From assembly GCA_029881655.1 (NCBI GenBank), contig JAOUME010000013.1, positions 1-36,258 on the forward strand: a stretch of DNA of 36,258 nucleotides, read 5' to 3'. A program made the translations under genes and the position numbers. Source of the DNA: Deltaproteobacteria bacterium (GTDB lineage Bacteria; SAR324; XYD2-FULL-50-16). The notes beneath the pieces were generated by a model that ran no database searches, was not told the DNA's origin, and worked only from the letters and a program-made list of their open reading frames with translations. Of this stretch, positions 18,517 through 27,834 are shown piece after piece; within the stretch, counting starts at the first letter, position 1, and the number at the start of each line of letters is the position of its first letter.

Positions 18517-18550
18517 CTGTCTTATATTTTGTCTGAATATTGAATGAAAG

Positions 18551-18626
18551 GGGCCGGTAGCTCAGTAGGTAGAGCACCTGACTTTTAATCAGGTTGTCCT
18601 GGGTTCGATCCCCGGCCGGCTCACCA
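18551..18626 (+). tRNA. tRNA-Lys (anticodon TTT)
   Basis: Acceptor gggccgg/ccggctc, D-arm gctcagtaggtagagc, anticodon arm cctgacttttaatcagg, T-arm GGTTCGATCC, encoded CCA. Confidence 0.97.
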
Positions 18627-18651
18627 TGTAAATGGATGAATAATGAATTGT

Positions 18652-18728
18652 GTCCCCATCGTCTAGTCGGCCTAGGACACCGCCCTTTCACGGCGGCGAC
18701 AGGGGTTCGAATCCCCTTGGGGATGCCA
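18652..18728 (+). tRNA. tRNA-Glu (anticodon TTC)
   Basis: Acceptor gtcccca/tggggat, anticodon arm ccgccctttcacggcgg, T-arm ggggttcgaatcccc, encoded CCA. Confidence 0.96.
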
Positions 18729-19042
18729 TTTTAAAGCATCTCAAACAATTCAAGATCAATTTCAATAAAGTTATTTTTAGATTGATTTACCCACCAAAAA
18801 AATTATCTTGTCTAAAACTCAACTGAGTGAGTGTCTCACTTTGTCAGTATGCCAAGAAAATCCTTTGATCCTTATACCCACGACCTATTAAAAACGCTCA
18901 TTAATAATTCAACCAACTAATAAGCTGTGCCTTAGTATTTAAAGTGCCTAATTGGATTTTAATGGATTAAGTTGGGGAGTTATCGCGCTAAATAATAAGG
19001 GAATGATGATTTTGAGGTATGTATTTCTGGGAGAGTTCAATT

Positions 19043-19085
19043 CCGTTCTCAACTGGCCCTATAGTTCAAGGCCAATTGAGAACGG
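19043..19085 (-). other. Long hairpin downstream of the TPR lipoprotein gene (minus-strand RNA)
   Basis: ccgttctcaactggcc (19043-19058) / ggccaattgagaacgg (19070-19085): 16-bp stem with one C/A mismatch on the + strand that becomes G-U on the minus strand; 11-nt loop. Confidence 0.6.
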
Positions 19086-19115
19086 ATATTAATTTGAAGC
19101 TAAAAAACTAATTAA

Positions 19116-19994
19116 TTACTTCTCAAGACTTTTTAAATCCGCGATTCTTTTAGCTAAACGAGCTCTTTCCTTGGAATAAAAATCCTGCCCACCAAGGCTC
19201 AGGGCCTTGTTGTAGTAACCCATAGCCTCATCGTTATTTCCCATAGCTTCAGTTACAACGGCGAGGTTATAGACAAGATCCGCTCTGTTGCTTTGGGCTT
19301 TTATTTTAGCCTCGAGTTGTTCTGCGGCCTGAGCATAGGCCCCATTTTTAATGATCTCAATGATGGGTCCCATATCATCAGCCTCTTCATCCAACTGAAC
19401 ATTTTGGGTTTGATAAGATGGCGTGATATCCGCAACCAGCAATTCGATTGCGTTTACCAAAGCGTTTTGTTTGGCCATATCTTTGCTCTCATCCTGATTT
19501 TTCCCGTTGTATTCCTTCTCAGCCAACTTAACCGCTTTGTTCTCATCCACACTTGTTACGCCGATCAAAGCAGAACCATTATAGACAGTTTTTGCGGGGC
19601 GGACAACCTTACCATTCCTTACCTGAGCAGGTATTCTTTCAGAATCCGCGTTGACTTCAAAGGCCTCTATTTTAAAAAAAACTTCACCCGGCTTTGGCTC
19701 GGCGTTTGTGACTTCGGCCGTATCGCCCATCAACTTTATTTCAATTCCTTCATTTAATCTGTCTGAGAGTTGCCACCATGCGGTTGCTCTTAATTTATCA
19801 CCTAAAGCGGCAGTGAGTTCTTCCTTTAAACTACGTCTGCCTTCCATCTGAACCAGCATAAATTGTTTTTTTGAACCGAAGTTATACTTTGACGGCACAG
19901 GCGTTTTAATCGCAACGGTCGGCGTACATCCGGAAAACATAAACGCGACGATCATAAGGGTTAGAAAACCTCCAAAACTGAACAATTTTCTCAT
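19116..19994 (-). CDS. Lipoprotein with C-terminal TPR-like repeats
   Basis: Lipobox MRKLFSFGGFLTLMIVAFMFSGC; C-terminal ADLVYNLAVVTEAMGNNDEAMGYYNKALSL TPR. AAGGAGAG precedes ATG 19994, so that start is preferred over the track start at 20027. Confidence 0.8.
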   Translation of the reverse strand: MRKLFSFGGFLTLMIVAFMFSGCTPTVAIKTPVPSKYNFGSKKQFMLVQMEGRRSLKEELTAALGDKLRATAWWQLSDRLNEGIEIKLMGDTAEVTNAEPKPGEVFFKIEAFEVNADSERIPAQVRNGKVVRPAKTVYNGSALIGVTSVDENKAVKLAEKEYNGKNQDESKDMAKQNALVNAIELLVADITPSYQTQNVQLDEEADDMGPIIEIIKNGAYAQAAEQLEAKIKAQSNRADLVYNLAVVTEAMGNNDEAMGYYNKALSLGGQDFYSKERARLAKRIADLKSLEK

Positions 19995-20195
19995 CTTAGA
20001 CTCTCCTTTTATGGTTAAATTTATCAACTAGAAATGTATAAATATCTGTGACATTATTGATAAATAAATTCAAGTATTTTAATAAAAAAAAAATATGCCG
20101 TCTAAAGACTGATTGATAAAAGATTCTATTGATATAAAAGTGGTTTGTTATTTAATAAAACGCGATAATTAGAGGTGGAAAATTTAAAGGAGTGC

Positions 20196-21548
20196 TTATT
20201 TTTTAAGAGTATTTCCCTCAGGAGCCAAAGCACCTTCGATTTTACATAGCTTTAAATTGTCGGCTTTTAGGTCTGAACCAGAAAAGTCGGTCCCCGATAA
20301 ATCATCATTATAAAATTGCGCCTGTTTAAAAGACACTTTATTAAAATGAGAATGGGACAGGTTTGAACTATAAAACCGAGTATTGGCTAGGTTCGAGTCG
20401 CTAAAATCGGTTTTTGATAGCTCACATTGACAAAAACAGGAGCTATTTAAGTCAAGACCCTTAAAGCTCGTATCTTTTGATTTCACGTTGCCAATAAATG
20501 AATTTGAAATTTTGGCGTCAGATAAACCAACTTCATTTAATAAGGAATTCTCGATAATTGTTTCTTCCAGATTGCTTTTATTTAAACAGGTTTTCTCAAA
20601 AATTACAGAATCGAGATTAGATCCCATAAGGTTGGTACTAGCGAGATTTGCGAAACTAAGATCAACTCCAGTAAGATTGACGTTTTTCAGGCTGGAGCCA
20701 AATAAGTCCGCCTTTGAAAAAGTTGCGTAAGACAAGTCGGAATTATCAAGAACTGACTCTCTGAAATTGGCGTTTTCGAAATTAGTGTTATTTAAATTTG
20801 TCCCTGATAGATTCTGCTTAGAGAAATTTGATTCTTTCAAATTGGCACCACTTAAGATGATTCCTTTTAATTTCGCGTTATTGAATTTCACGCCTTCCAA
20901 GTTGGCGTTGGTAAAATCAGCCCCTGACAAATCAGCTTCTTCCAGGTTGGCGTTCTTCAAATCTGCGTTTTTGAAATTAGCTCTTTCTAAACACAAACCC
21001 TTTAAATTTAAATTGCTTAAATCAGCTGACTCGAAAACAACCCTTTTTAGGTTTGAGCCTTCAAAATTGGCTTGGCTTAATTTAGCTAGAGAGAGGTTAG
21101 CGCCTTCAAAATTGACGCTCTTTAAGCTTGCTCCAGTAAAATCGGATTCCTTAAAGTTACCGAAGGATAAATTTGAACCGTCCAATATTTTTTGTTTAAA
21201 ATCCTTGCGAAGCATGACGACACCTTCCAACCGGGAGTTTGAAAGATCATTCAAATCAATATTGACTTTATCATAGGTTTCAGGTCTTTCCCATGCTTCC
21301 AATTTCGCTTCGATCGTTCTTTTTGAGAGAACTCTTCTTGGTCTCGCGACTCTCAACAACCCGATAACGATAACGACCAACCCAAAAAGAGTCATATAAC
21401 CAATTCGGTCAGTGACTCTTTCAACAAAAAGAATGTAATCCGGGTGGGTGATTGACGCAACAACCACTAACCAAATCAAAACACTACATACGGTGATAAG
21501 CTCCCCTATACGAACGATCAGATAGTTTGGTTGTGCTTCGGTTTCCAT
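20196..21548 (-). CDS. Membrane-anchored pentapeptide-repeat protein
   Basis: Two N-terminal hydrophobic segments, then a long run of A(D/N)LXX-type repeats (ANFKNADLKNANLEEADLSGADFTNANLEGVKFNNAKLKG...) to near the C-terminus. Confidence 0.92.
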   Translation of the reverse strand: METEAQPNYLIVRIGELITVCSVLIWLVVVASITHPDYILFVERVTDRIGYMTLFGLVVIVIGLLRVARPRRVLSKRTIEAKLEAWERPETYDKVNIDLNDLSNSRLEGVVMLRKDFKQKILDGSNLSFGNFKESDFTGASLKSVNFEGANLSLAKLSQANFEGSNLKRVVFESADLSNLNLKGLCLERANFKNADLKNANLEEADLSGADFTNANLEGVKFNNAKLKGIILSGANLKESNFSKQNLSGTNLNNTNFENANFRESVLDNSDLSYATFSKADLFGSSLKNVNLTGVDLSFANLASTNLMGSNLDSVIFEKTCLNKSNLEETIIENSLLNEVGLSDAKISNSFIGNVKSKDTSFKGLDLNSSCFCQCELSKTDFSDSNLANTRFYSSNLSHSHFNKVSFKQAQFYNDDLSGTDFSGSDLKADNLKLCKIEGALAPEGNTLKK

Positions 21549-21904
21549 TGGGATTCTTAATTATTTCGTAGAATTTAATTTATATTTTCATAATTAATTA
21601 ATACTAGGTCAATTTTTATTTCTTATCAAGCAACTTTTATGATTTATGATGAGAAAGTTAAATTGATATTTTTGCTTAGCATGCTATTTTTCATATTAAA
21701 AAATTAGTATATTTCAATTTAATTTTGCCTTTCAATATTCTCAGTAGGATTGTAGTGTAACGGGTGATATAAAAAATCACATGGTTGGTTGAACGATTTC
21801 ATGTAATTGAAAGACGCTGACCAACAAAAAGCTATTTAAACAACGTTATAAAATGCAACATGGGATATCAATGTGTTAAATAACCTGGTTAATAAACTAA
21901 GATA

Positions 21905-24900
21905 ATGCTTAAATTAATTATTGATCGAATAAAATCAATAAAGCGACTTGAGTATCCGACAGCCTTTAGATTGATTGCCTATACCAGTCTTTCTATCTTC
22001 TTATCCGAACTGTTGGTTATGTACTTCATCTCATACCTTGAGATCAGAGACTCCTTGGCGGTTACAGGTGTTTTAGACGCGACTGTTTTGATTATCATGA
22101 CGACCCCAATTTTGTATTTTTCCATATACCGTCCGTTCGTTAAGCATATCGTAAATCAAAAATCGGCTGAAAAACAAATTTTAGATAACAAGCTTCAATT
22201 AGAGAAAAGCCAATTTCAACTCAAAGAGGTTTTCCAGCAGAGACAAACAATTCTGGATAATACATTTATAGGGATTGTGCTGGTACAAGAAGGGGAGTTT
22301 GTCTGGGCAAATCAGAGGTTTCTGGAAATGTTCGGCTATATCGATGTAAATTTTCACCAAAGCAGTATCGATAGTCTTTTTTATCATGAATCGGATTATC
22401 ATGATTTTATAAAAAAAAGCCGACAATCCCTCTTTGAAGGAAATACCTATGTATCTGAATTTCTATGCAAAGGTGTCGAAAAGCAAAAATTCTGGTGCAA
22501 TTTAAGTGTTAAGGCGATTTCAAGGTTGGATTTCAGCAAGGGATTGATCTGGGTGGTAGAGGATATTGATCGTCGGAAAATGATCGAGGAAAATTTCAAG
22601 CAACAGCACAATCTTTTGGAATCCATCAGTAGCGCTGAGTCAATGTTTATAGTTGATACGAATAAATACGCGGTCTACGAAAAGCTGATGAATTCTCTTT
22701 TTAAGCTCACGGAAAGTAAATTCGGTTTTATTGGTGAGCTTCAATACGATGACCAGGGTGAACCTTTTTTAAGAAATTACTTTTTTTCGTTTGACTTTCT
22801 TCAAGCAGAAAAAGTTGATCTTAAATATAAAGCGATGCGACAAGGGATTGAGTTCAGAGATTTTAACAATCTTTTTTGCGAAGCAATCAACAGTGGGACC
22901 TTTGTCATATCCAATAATCCAAGCAGTGAATTAGTCAAACGTATTCCCTCATGGCATCCGGCTATAACTTCTTTTTTTGGTATACCCTGCTATCAGGGAG
23001 AAAAGCTGGTCGGAATGATCGGCATAGCCAACAGAGAACAAGGCTATGCCAAGGATCTTTTTGATTTTCTTCAACCATTTATTTTTACTTGCTCAAATAT
23101 TATTTCTTCAGTCGATAACGAAAATAAAAGGTTAAAAGCGGAAGCTGCTTTAAAAGAGAGCGAAATCAAGTTTAGAAGTGCTTTTGATTATGCTGGCGTT
23201 GGAATGATTATCGCAAATTTGGATGGAAAGTTTATTAAAGTGAATCCGTCCTTTTTGAAAATGATCGGTTATTCCGAGGAAGAGTTGTCTACTTTGAAAT
23301 TTATGGACATTGTAAGTTCAGACGACGTTTTTGCTTGGAATAAAGAATATCAGGAACTGCTAAAGGGTGAAAGGTCTCATTTTCAAGCCGAGGCAAAATT
23401 TCTCTGTCAGGATGGGTATAGTATCTGGACGATTATCAATGTAAGTTTGGTTCGGGACCGCGCCGATAAACCAGTCACCCTGATTGCGCAGGTTCAGGAT
23501 ATTAATTTTAAAAAGAAGGTGGAAGAGGAGTTAAAACTTTCAAAGGAGTGGGCCGAAGCCGCAAGTCAAGCCAAAACACAGTTTTTAGCAACAATGAGTC
23601 ACGAGATCAGAACTCCTATGAATGGCGTAATCGGAATGAGCGGTCTATTAATGAATACGAAGCTGACCGCTGAGCAGAAAGAGTATGTCAATACCATCAA
23701 GATCAGCGGTGATAACCTTTTGATGATCATAAATGATATCTTGGATTTGTCAAAGATTGAGGCTGGTAAACTCGAATTGGAGGATGCACCATTTAAACTC
23801 AGACAATGCATTGAGGATACTTTAGATATTTTTACTTTCAAGGCATTTGAAAAAAAACTGAACCTTTTTTATCAAATAGAATTTGATGACCCGGTATTTA
23901 TTCATGGTGATATCACCCGACTTAGACAGATTCTTGTCAATTTGATCGGAAACGCGGTGAAGTTTACGGATAAGGGCCATATAATGCTGACGGTTTCTAT
24001 CTTAGATAGAAAAAATAATCATTTAACACTCGAATTTTCCGTTGAAGATACCGGAATCGGAATTCCTATCGAAAGGCAAAAAAATCTTTTTGAAGCATTT
24101 TTTCAGGTTGATTCTACAACGACAAGAAAATATGGTGGAACCGGACTGGGTCTCACTATCTGTAAGAGGTTGTCCATGTTAATGGGAGGAGATATCCAAG
24201 TCACATCCGCAACGGAAAAGGGATCGATCTTTTCATTTAGTATCCAAACCGATTCTGTCGAGCTTAAATCTGAAAAGTTCGATAAAAAAAACCTGCCATT
24301 TTTTAAAAATAAGCGAGTTTTGCTTCTGATTGACCACCCAATTAGACGTGAAATTCTATCAAAACAATTTGAAAAATGGGGCATTCAGCATCAATCAGCC
24401 TCACTTGAGTCAATTGATAGTGAGGTGTTGAAGCCACAAGAATTTGATGCGGTATTGAGCGACCTTACAATAACTAATAATGATAAAACAAGTCTGATCA
24501 AGCATTTGTTTTCGTCAAAAAAGTGGAGTAAACATCCGTTAGTCCTGATTAGCGATAATTCAAGATATCTGAAGAAAAACAGAAATAACCTGTATTTTTT
24601 ATCTAGACCTATTAAAACGGTTCAACTCTTTAATACTTTGGGTAGAGCGTTCGGTTTGAAAGAACATCTGATCAGTTATACCGAAAACAAGGATGTTCTG
24701 TTAAATCCTAATCTCGCGGTTACCCATAATGTAAATATTATGGTAGCAGAAGATAATGCTATTAATCAGAAGCTTGCTGAAAAGATTTTAAATAAACTCG
24801 GCTATAAACCTATAATCGTTGAGAGTGGTTTGGAAGTTATCGAACAGCTCAAGGTCAGGCAATTTGATCTCATTTTTATGGATATCCAAATGCCCATCAT

Positions 24901-25495
24901 GGACGGTATGGAAGCTACTAAATGGATCCTGGATAATATCCCGGATGGAAAAAGACCGGTAATCATCGCCATGACCGCCAATGTTCTTCCAGAAAACAGG
25001 TTGAAATATCTTGATTTGGGAATGGATGATTTTATTGGCAAACCGGTTCTGCCTGAAATGATTCAAACCGCAATTGAAAAATGGGGAAAGAAGGATCTGA
25101 AAAATAATAATCAGCCTGAACCCGCGCAGTTGACCGAACTCGACTTTGATGGACATCAAATTGTCGATCATCAATTGATTCAATCCAGAAAGGACTTGGA
25201 TAAGGATTTCTTTAAGATCATTATCGATATGTTTCAAAACGAGGCACCTCCCTTGATTCAGGAAATCAAAGAAAGTATTGAGACATCGCAATACCATCAA
25301 ATTAAAGAACTAGGTCATAAACTCAAAGGTATGTGTGCCAATATTGGAGCCGAATTAATGAGGGAGGTATCTTTTCAAATTGAGAAAAAAGGAGAAAGAA
25401 AAGATCCAAATGACTTGACTATTCTGATTAATTCACTAGAGAATGCATATAAAAATACAATGGTTGAATTTTCAAAGATAGTATCGATAGCTTGA
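21905..25495 (+). CDS. Hybrid sensor histidine kinase (2 TM, PAS, GAF-like, PAS, HisKA, HATPase, REC-like, REC, HPt)
   Basis: FLATMSHEIRTPMNGVIGMSGLL, DTGIGI, GTGLGLTICKRL, NIMVAEDNAINQKLAEKIL...DLIFMDIQMPIMDGMEAT, HPt IKELGHKLKGMCANIGA. Confidence 0.92.
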   Translation: MLKLIIDRIKSIKRLEYPTAFRLIAYTSLSIFLSELLVMYFISYLEIRDSLAVTGVLDATVLIIMTTPILYFSIYRPFVKHIVNQKSAEKQILDNKLQLEKSQFQLKEVFQQRQTILDNTFIGIVLVQEGEFVWANQRFLEMFGYIDVNFHQSSIDSLFYHESDYHDFIKKSRQSLFEGNTYVSEFLCKGVEKQKFWCNLSVKAISRLDFSKGLIWVVEDIDRRKMIEENFKQQHNLLESISSAESMFIVDTNKYAVYEKLMNSLFKLTESKFGFIGELQYDDQGEPFLRNYFFSFDFLQAEKVDLKYKAMRQGIEFRDFNNLFCEAINSGTFVISNNPSSELVKRIPSWHPAITSFFGIPCYQGEKLVGMIGIANREQGYAKDLFDFLQPFIFTCSNIISSVDNENKRLKAEAALKESEIKFRSAFDYAGVGMIIANLDGKFIKVNPSFLKMIGYSEEELSTLKFMDIVSSDDVFAWNKEYQELLKGERSHFQAEAKFLCQDGYSIWTIINVSLVRDRADKPVTLIAQVQDINFKKKVEEELKLSKEWAEAASQAKTQFLATMSHEIRTPMNGVIGMSGLLMNTKLTAEQKEYVNTIKISGDNLLMIINDILDLSKIEAGKLELEDAPFKLRQCIEDTLDIFTFKAFEKKLNLFYQIEFDDPVFIHGDITRLRQILVNLIGNAVKFTDKGHIMLTVSILDRKNNHLTLEFSVEDTGIGIPIERQKNLFEAFFQVDSTTTRKYGGTGLGLTICKRLSMLMGGDIQVTSATEKGSIFSFSIQTDSVELKSEKFDKKNLPFFKNKRVLLLIDHPIRREILSKQFEKWGIQHQSASLESIDSEVLKPQEFDAVLSDLTITNNDKTSLIKHLFSSKKWSKHPLVLISDNSRYLKKNRNNLYFLSRPIKTVQLFNTLGRAFGLKEHLISYTENKDVLLNPNLAVTHNVNIMVAEDNAINQKLAEKILNKLGYKPIIVESGLEVIEQLKVRQFDLIFMDIQMPIMDGMEATKWILDNIPDGKRPVIIAMTANVLPENRLKYLDLGMDDFIGKPVLPEMIQTAIEKWGKKDLKNNNQPEPAQLTELDFDGHQIVDHQLIQSRKDLDKDFFKIIIDMFQNEAPPLIQEIKESIETSQYHQIKELGHKLKGMCANIGAELMREVSFQIEKKGERKDPNDLTILINSLENAYKNTMVEFSKIVSIA

Positions 25496-25584
25496 GTATT
25501 GGGTTGCTCATCTAAACAGAAGTCAACATTACTACTTATCGTTTTTTCACCCAACAGTTTTATTAAACCATTCCTTTTAAAAAC

Positions 25585-26019
25585 ATGAAAAAAACAAAAT
25601 TAATCTTTTTAGGAATTTTTGCGGTGATCTATTTGGCTTTCTTTGGTTTGGTTTCTTTTGCCGAGACGGGAAAACAGCCCGACCCGAATATGGTGAAAAA
25701 AGGCAAGGTTTCTTATGATAAATATTGTGCCTCGTGTCATGGAGAAAAAGGAGATGGAGAAATCGCGCCGCCAATAGGGATTCGAGGTCCGGATTATTTT
25801 GCCGCGCCTGGCTTAAATGGAAGCGCGCATTCTTGGCACCATACCGATGAGAATTTGCTGAAGGTTATTATGGACGGATCTTCCAGGACTCCGAAAATGA
25901 GAGCCTGGAGGGATGTGTTCGATAACAAGACAGCCGAAGAAATCCTTGCTTATTTTAAAAATTGGTGGCCTAAAAGGCTCCTTGAGTGCCAAGGACCTAA
26001 GCATATGTCTTGTATGTAA
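25585..26019 (+). CDS. Monoheme cytochrome c
   Basis: Signal peptide, then VSYDKYCASCHGEKGDGEIAPPI, and PKMRAWRDVFDNKTAEEILAYFKNWWP. Confidence 0.88.
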   Translation: MKKTKLIFLGIFAVIYLAFFGLVSFAETGKQPDPNMVKKGKVSYDKYCASCHGEKGDGEIAPPIGIRGPDYFAAPGLNGSAHSWHHTDENLLKVIMDGSSRTPKMRAWRDVFDNKTAEEILAYFKNWWPKRLLECQGPKHMSCM

Positions 26020-26039
26020 GCTTAATATCCTATCAGAAA

Positions 26040-27056
26040 CTAACCGGAAACATCTTTTGAAAGATTCTTCGTTTTGGTTAAAAAGGGGTTTTTCAGATTG
26101 AACCTGTTAAAATTGCCGTAGTAGAGATTCTGCCAGTGATTCGCCTCAATAAAAAAGAGCCTCCGCTCGATATAAATTCCTGAAAAACAAGAGAAAAAAG
26201 CCAACAAAGATAATCCAGCGACAAAGGGGGCTTTTGGTTTAAGCAAAAGGCTGGCACTCCATAAAACAATCGGAGTCAGGTAAACCAGAAGCAAGACCCC
26301 TCGTTTTTGAACAGCTTTGGCTTTTAATGAGATGGGGTGATGATACTCGGTCGTATTGAAATGCTGATAGGCAGCGCCGGTATCCATAAGCTGAATTGAA
26401 GGCTCGCTGGAGCCGGTAGCGGATTGTTCGTTGACGCTGATATACATCCGGCTATTAAAACGGTAGGTTAGAAGCTTGGTGATTAGACCGAAGAAAGTAA
26501 TAAGTAGAACAATAAAAACCGCTTGATCGGTCGCGGGTCGGTTATTGGCGGATAGAGATAAAATAGAAATCAAAAGTGAACCCCCGACGATAAAACCGGT
26601 TATGGTAAAATTGGCAAGGGTGTACTTGTTCGCCCACTCTTTAATAAAGCGGATGGAGGCATAAACCATCGAAGTGGAGATAAAGAAGGTTCCACTTGCT
26701 ACAATTGCCATGGAACCTGTTACTTCCAACCAGAATTTGGGGTAAGCCATCATGATCAGTATAAGGTGCAAAGCCAAAAGAAAGGTAAAAACCGAGATTG
26801 TCAGGATTTCTTTGGAAAGCCAGGAGTGATTAAGTTTATTTAGGACTCTTGTAGCTTTTAAGGGGCTTCCCAGATGTAAAAAACTAGCGGCTATTCCAAA
26901 AAGCTGCATGATAAAAGCCAAGATACCGCTCTGTAGTAATAACTCATCGCTCACTTGTTCAGGGAAGAAAACCCTGAAAAGAAAGGACAAAACAAAAAGT
27001 CCTTGCCCTGAAGTCGATAATATCAGTAAATTTATGAGCGACATTTCTGGATGCAT
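26040..27056 (-). CDS. DmsC/SoeC-like polytopic membrane anchor subunit
   Basis: Multiple hydrophobic helices (LLILSTSGQGLFVLSFLF, FIMQLFGIAASFLHLGSPLKATRVLNKLNHSWLSKE); downstream of the Fe-S subunit. Confidence 0.8.
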   Translation of the reverse strand: MHPEMSLINLLILSTSGQGLFVLSFLFRVFFPEQVSDELLLQSGILAFIMQLFGIAASFLHLGSPLKATRVLNKLNHSWLSKEILTISVFTFLLALHLILIMMAYPKFWLEVTGSMAIVASGTFFISTSMVYASIRFIKEWANKYTLANFTITGFIVGGSLLISILSLSANNRPATDQAVFIVLLITFFGLITKLLTYRFNSRMYISVNEQSATGSSEPSIQLMDTGAAYQHFNTTEYHHPISLKAKAVQKRGVLLLVYLTPIVLWSASLLLKPKAPFVAGLSLLAFFSCFSGIYIERRLFFIEANHWQNLYYGNFNRFNLKNPFLTKTKNLSKDVSG

Positions 27057-27105
27057 CTTGTTTTAATCTCCGTTTTGGTTTGGTTGCTCTTAAATGAGTT
27101 AAAAC

Positions 27106-27834
27106 CTAAGGTGAAGCGAAATCCTCCGCATTTTTCAGTCCGGTCGGCTTCGGCCTTTTGTCAGGATCAATCTTGGCTTTTCTTTTGGCTTTGAAATCCT
27201 CCAGATCAACCCGAATATGATTGGTTCTTTTGGGCAGATAATGGTTCGATGGATTCGCTTGGGATTCCGGTAAAAGCTTGTAGCCGTGTTTATCCTTGAT
27301 CTGATTTGAAACTTCGCTTTGTGGATCATCGATATCTCCAAAGCTTCTGGCTCCGGTTGGACAGGCCAAAACACAAGCCGGTTGTCTTTCGTTAACGGGA
27401 AGAGACTCATTGTTGATCCGATCGGCGCAAAGAGTGCATTTTTTCATCACACCTGCCAAAGGATCATATTCGCGACATCCATAGGGACAGGCCCAGGAAC
27501 AATATTTACAGCCGATACAAGCATCGTAGTTAACTAAAACAATCCCGTCCTCCTCTCTTTTAAAGGATGCTCCCGTCGGGCATACCTCAACGCAAGGCGC
27601 GTCCTTGCAATGCATACAGGACTTCGGCAAATATCTGATTTCTGTATCGGGATATTGACCCACCTCATAGGTCTGCACGCGGTTAAACCAAACTCCGTCA
27701 GGATCCTTCCCATAAGGATTCACATCCGGCAGAGGACCATACTCGCCACCGGTGTTCCATGCTTTGCAGTTAACGGCACAGGCGTGACATCCGACGCATT
27801 TGTTGAGATCGATAACCAGTGCTTTTTGTGTCAT
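27106..27834 (-). CDS. SoeB/DmsB-like 4Fe-4S electron-transfer subunit
   Basis: CVGCHACAVNCKAWN, CMHCKDAPCVEVCPTGASFKR, CIGCKYCSWACPYGCREYDPLAGVMKKCTLCADRI, CVLACPTGARSFGD. Confidence 0.92.
   Translation of the reverse strand: MTQKALVIDLNKCVGCHACAVNCKAWNTGGEYGPLPDVNPYGKDPDGVWFNRVQTYEVGQYPDTEIRYLPKSCMHCKDAPCVEVCPTGASFKREEDGIVLVNYDACIGCKYCSWACPYGCREYDPLAGVMKKCTLCADRINNESLPVNERQPACVLACPTGARSFGDIDDPQSEVSNQIKDKHGYKLLPESQANPSNHYLPKRTNHIRVDLEDFKAKRKAKIDPDKRPKPTGLKNAEDFASP

Noticed and set aside
18011-18550. 540-bp AT-rich intergenic region checked for a hidden gene, sRNA or phage attachment signature
   Set aside because: No convincing ORF, tRNA-like duplication or strong hairpin was found; it most likely holds promoters for the cytochrome operon and tRNAs.
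18551-18728. tRNA pair as an integration site with an adjacent genomic island
   Set aside because: No integrase and no repeated tRNA 3' end was noticed in the window; only a 24-codon ORF hints at decay.
20767-21276. 169-aa + strand repetitive ORF (FKFAPLK.. pattern)
   Set aside because: Antisense shadow of the pentapeptide repeats on the minus strand.
24788-25300. 170-aa minus-strand ORF
   Set aside because: Antisense to the REC/HPt part of the hybrid kinase.
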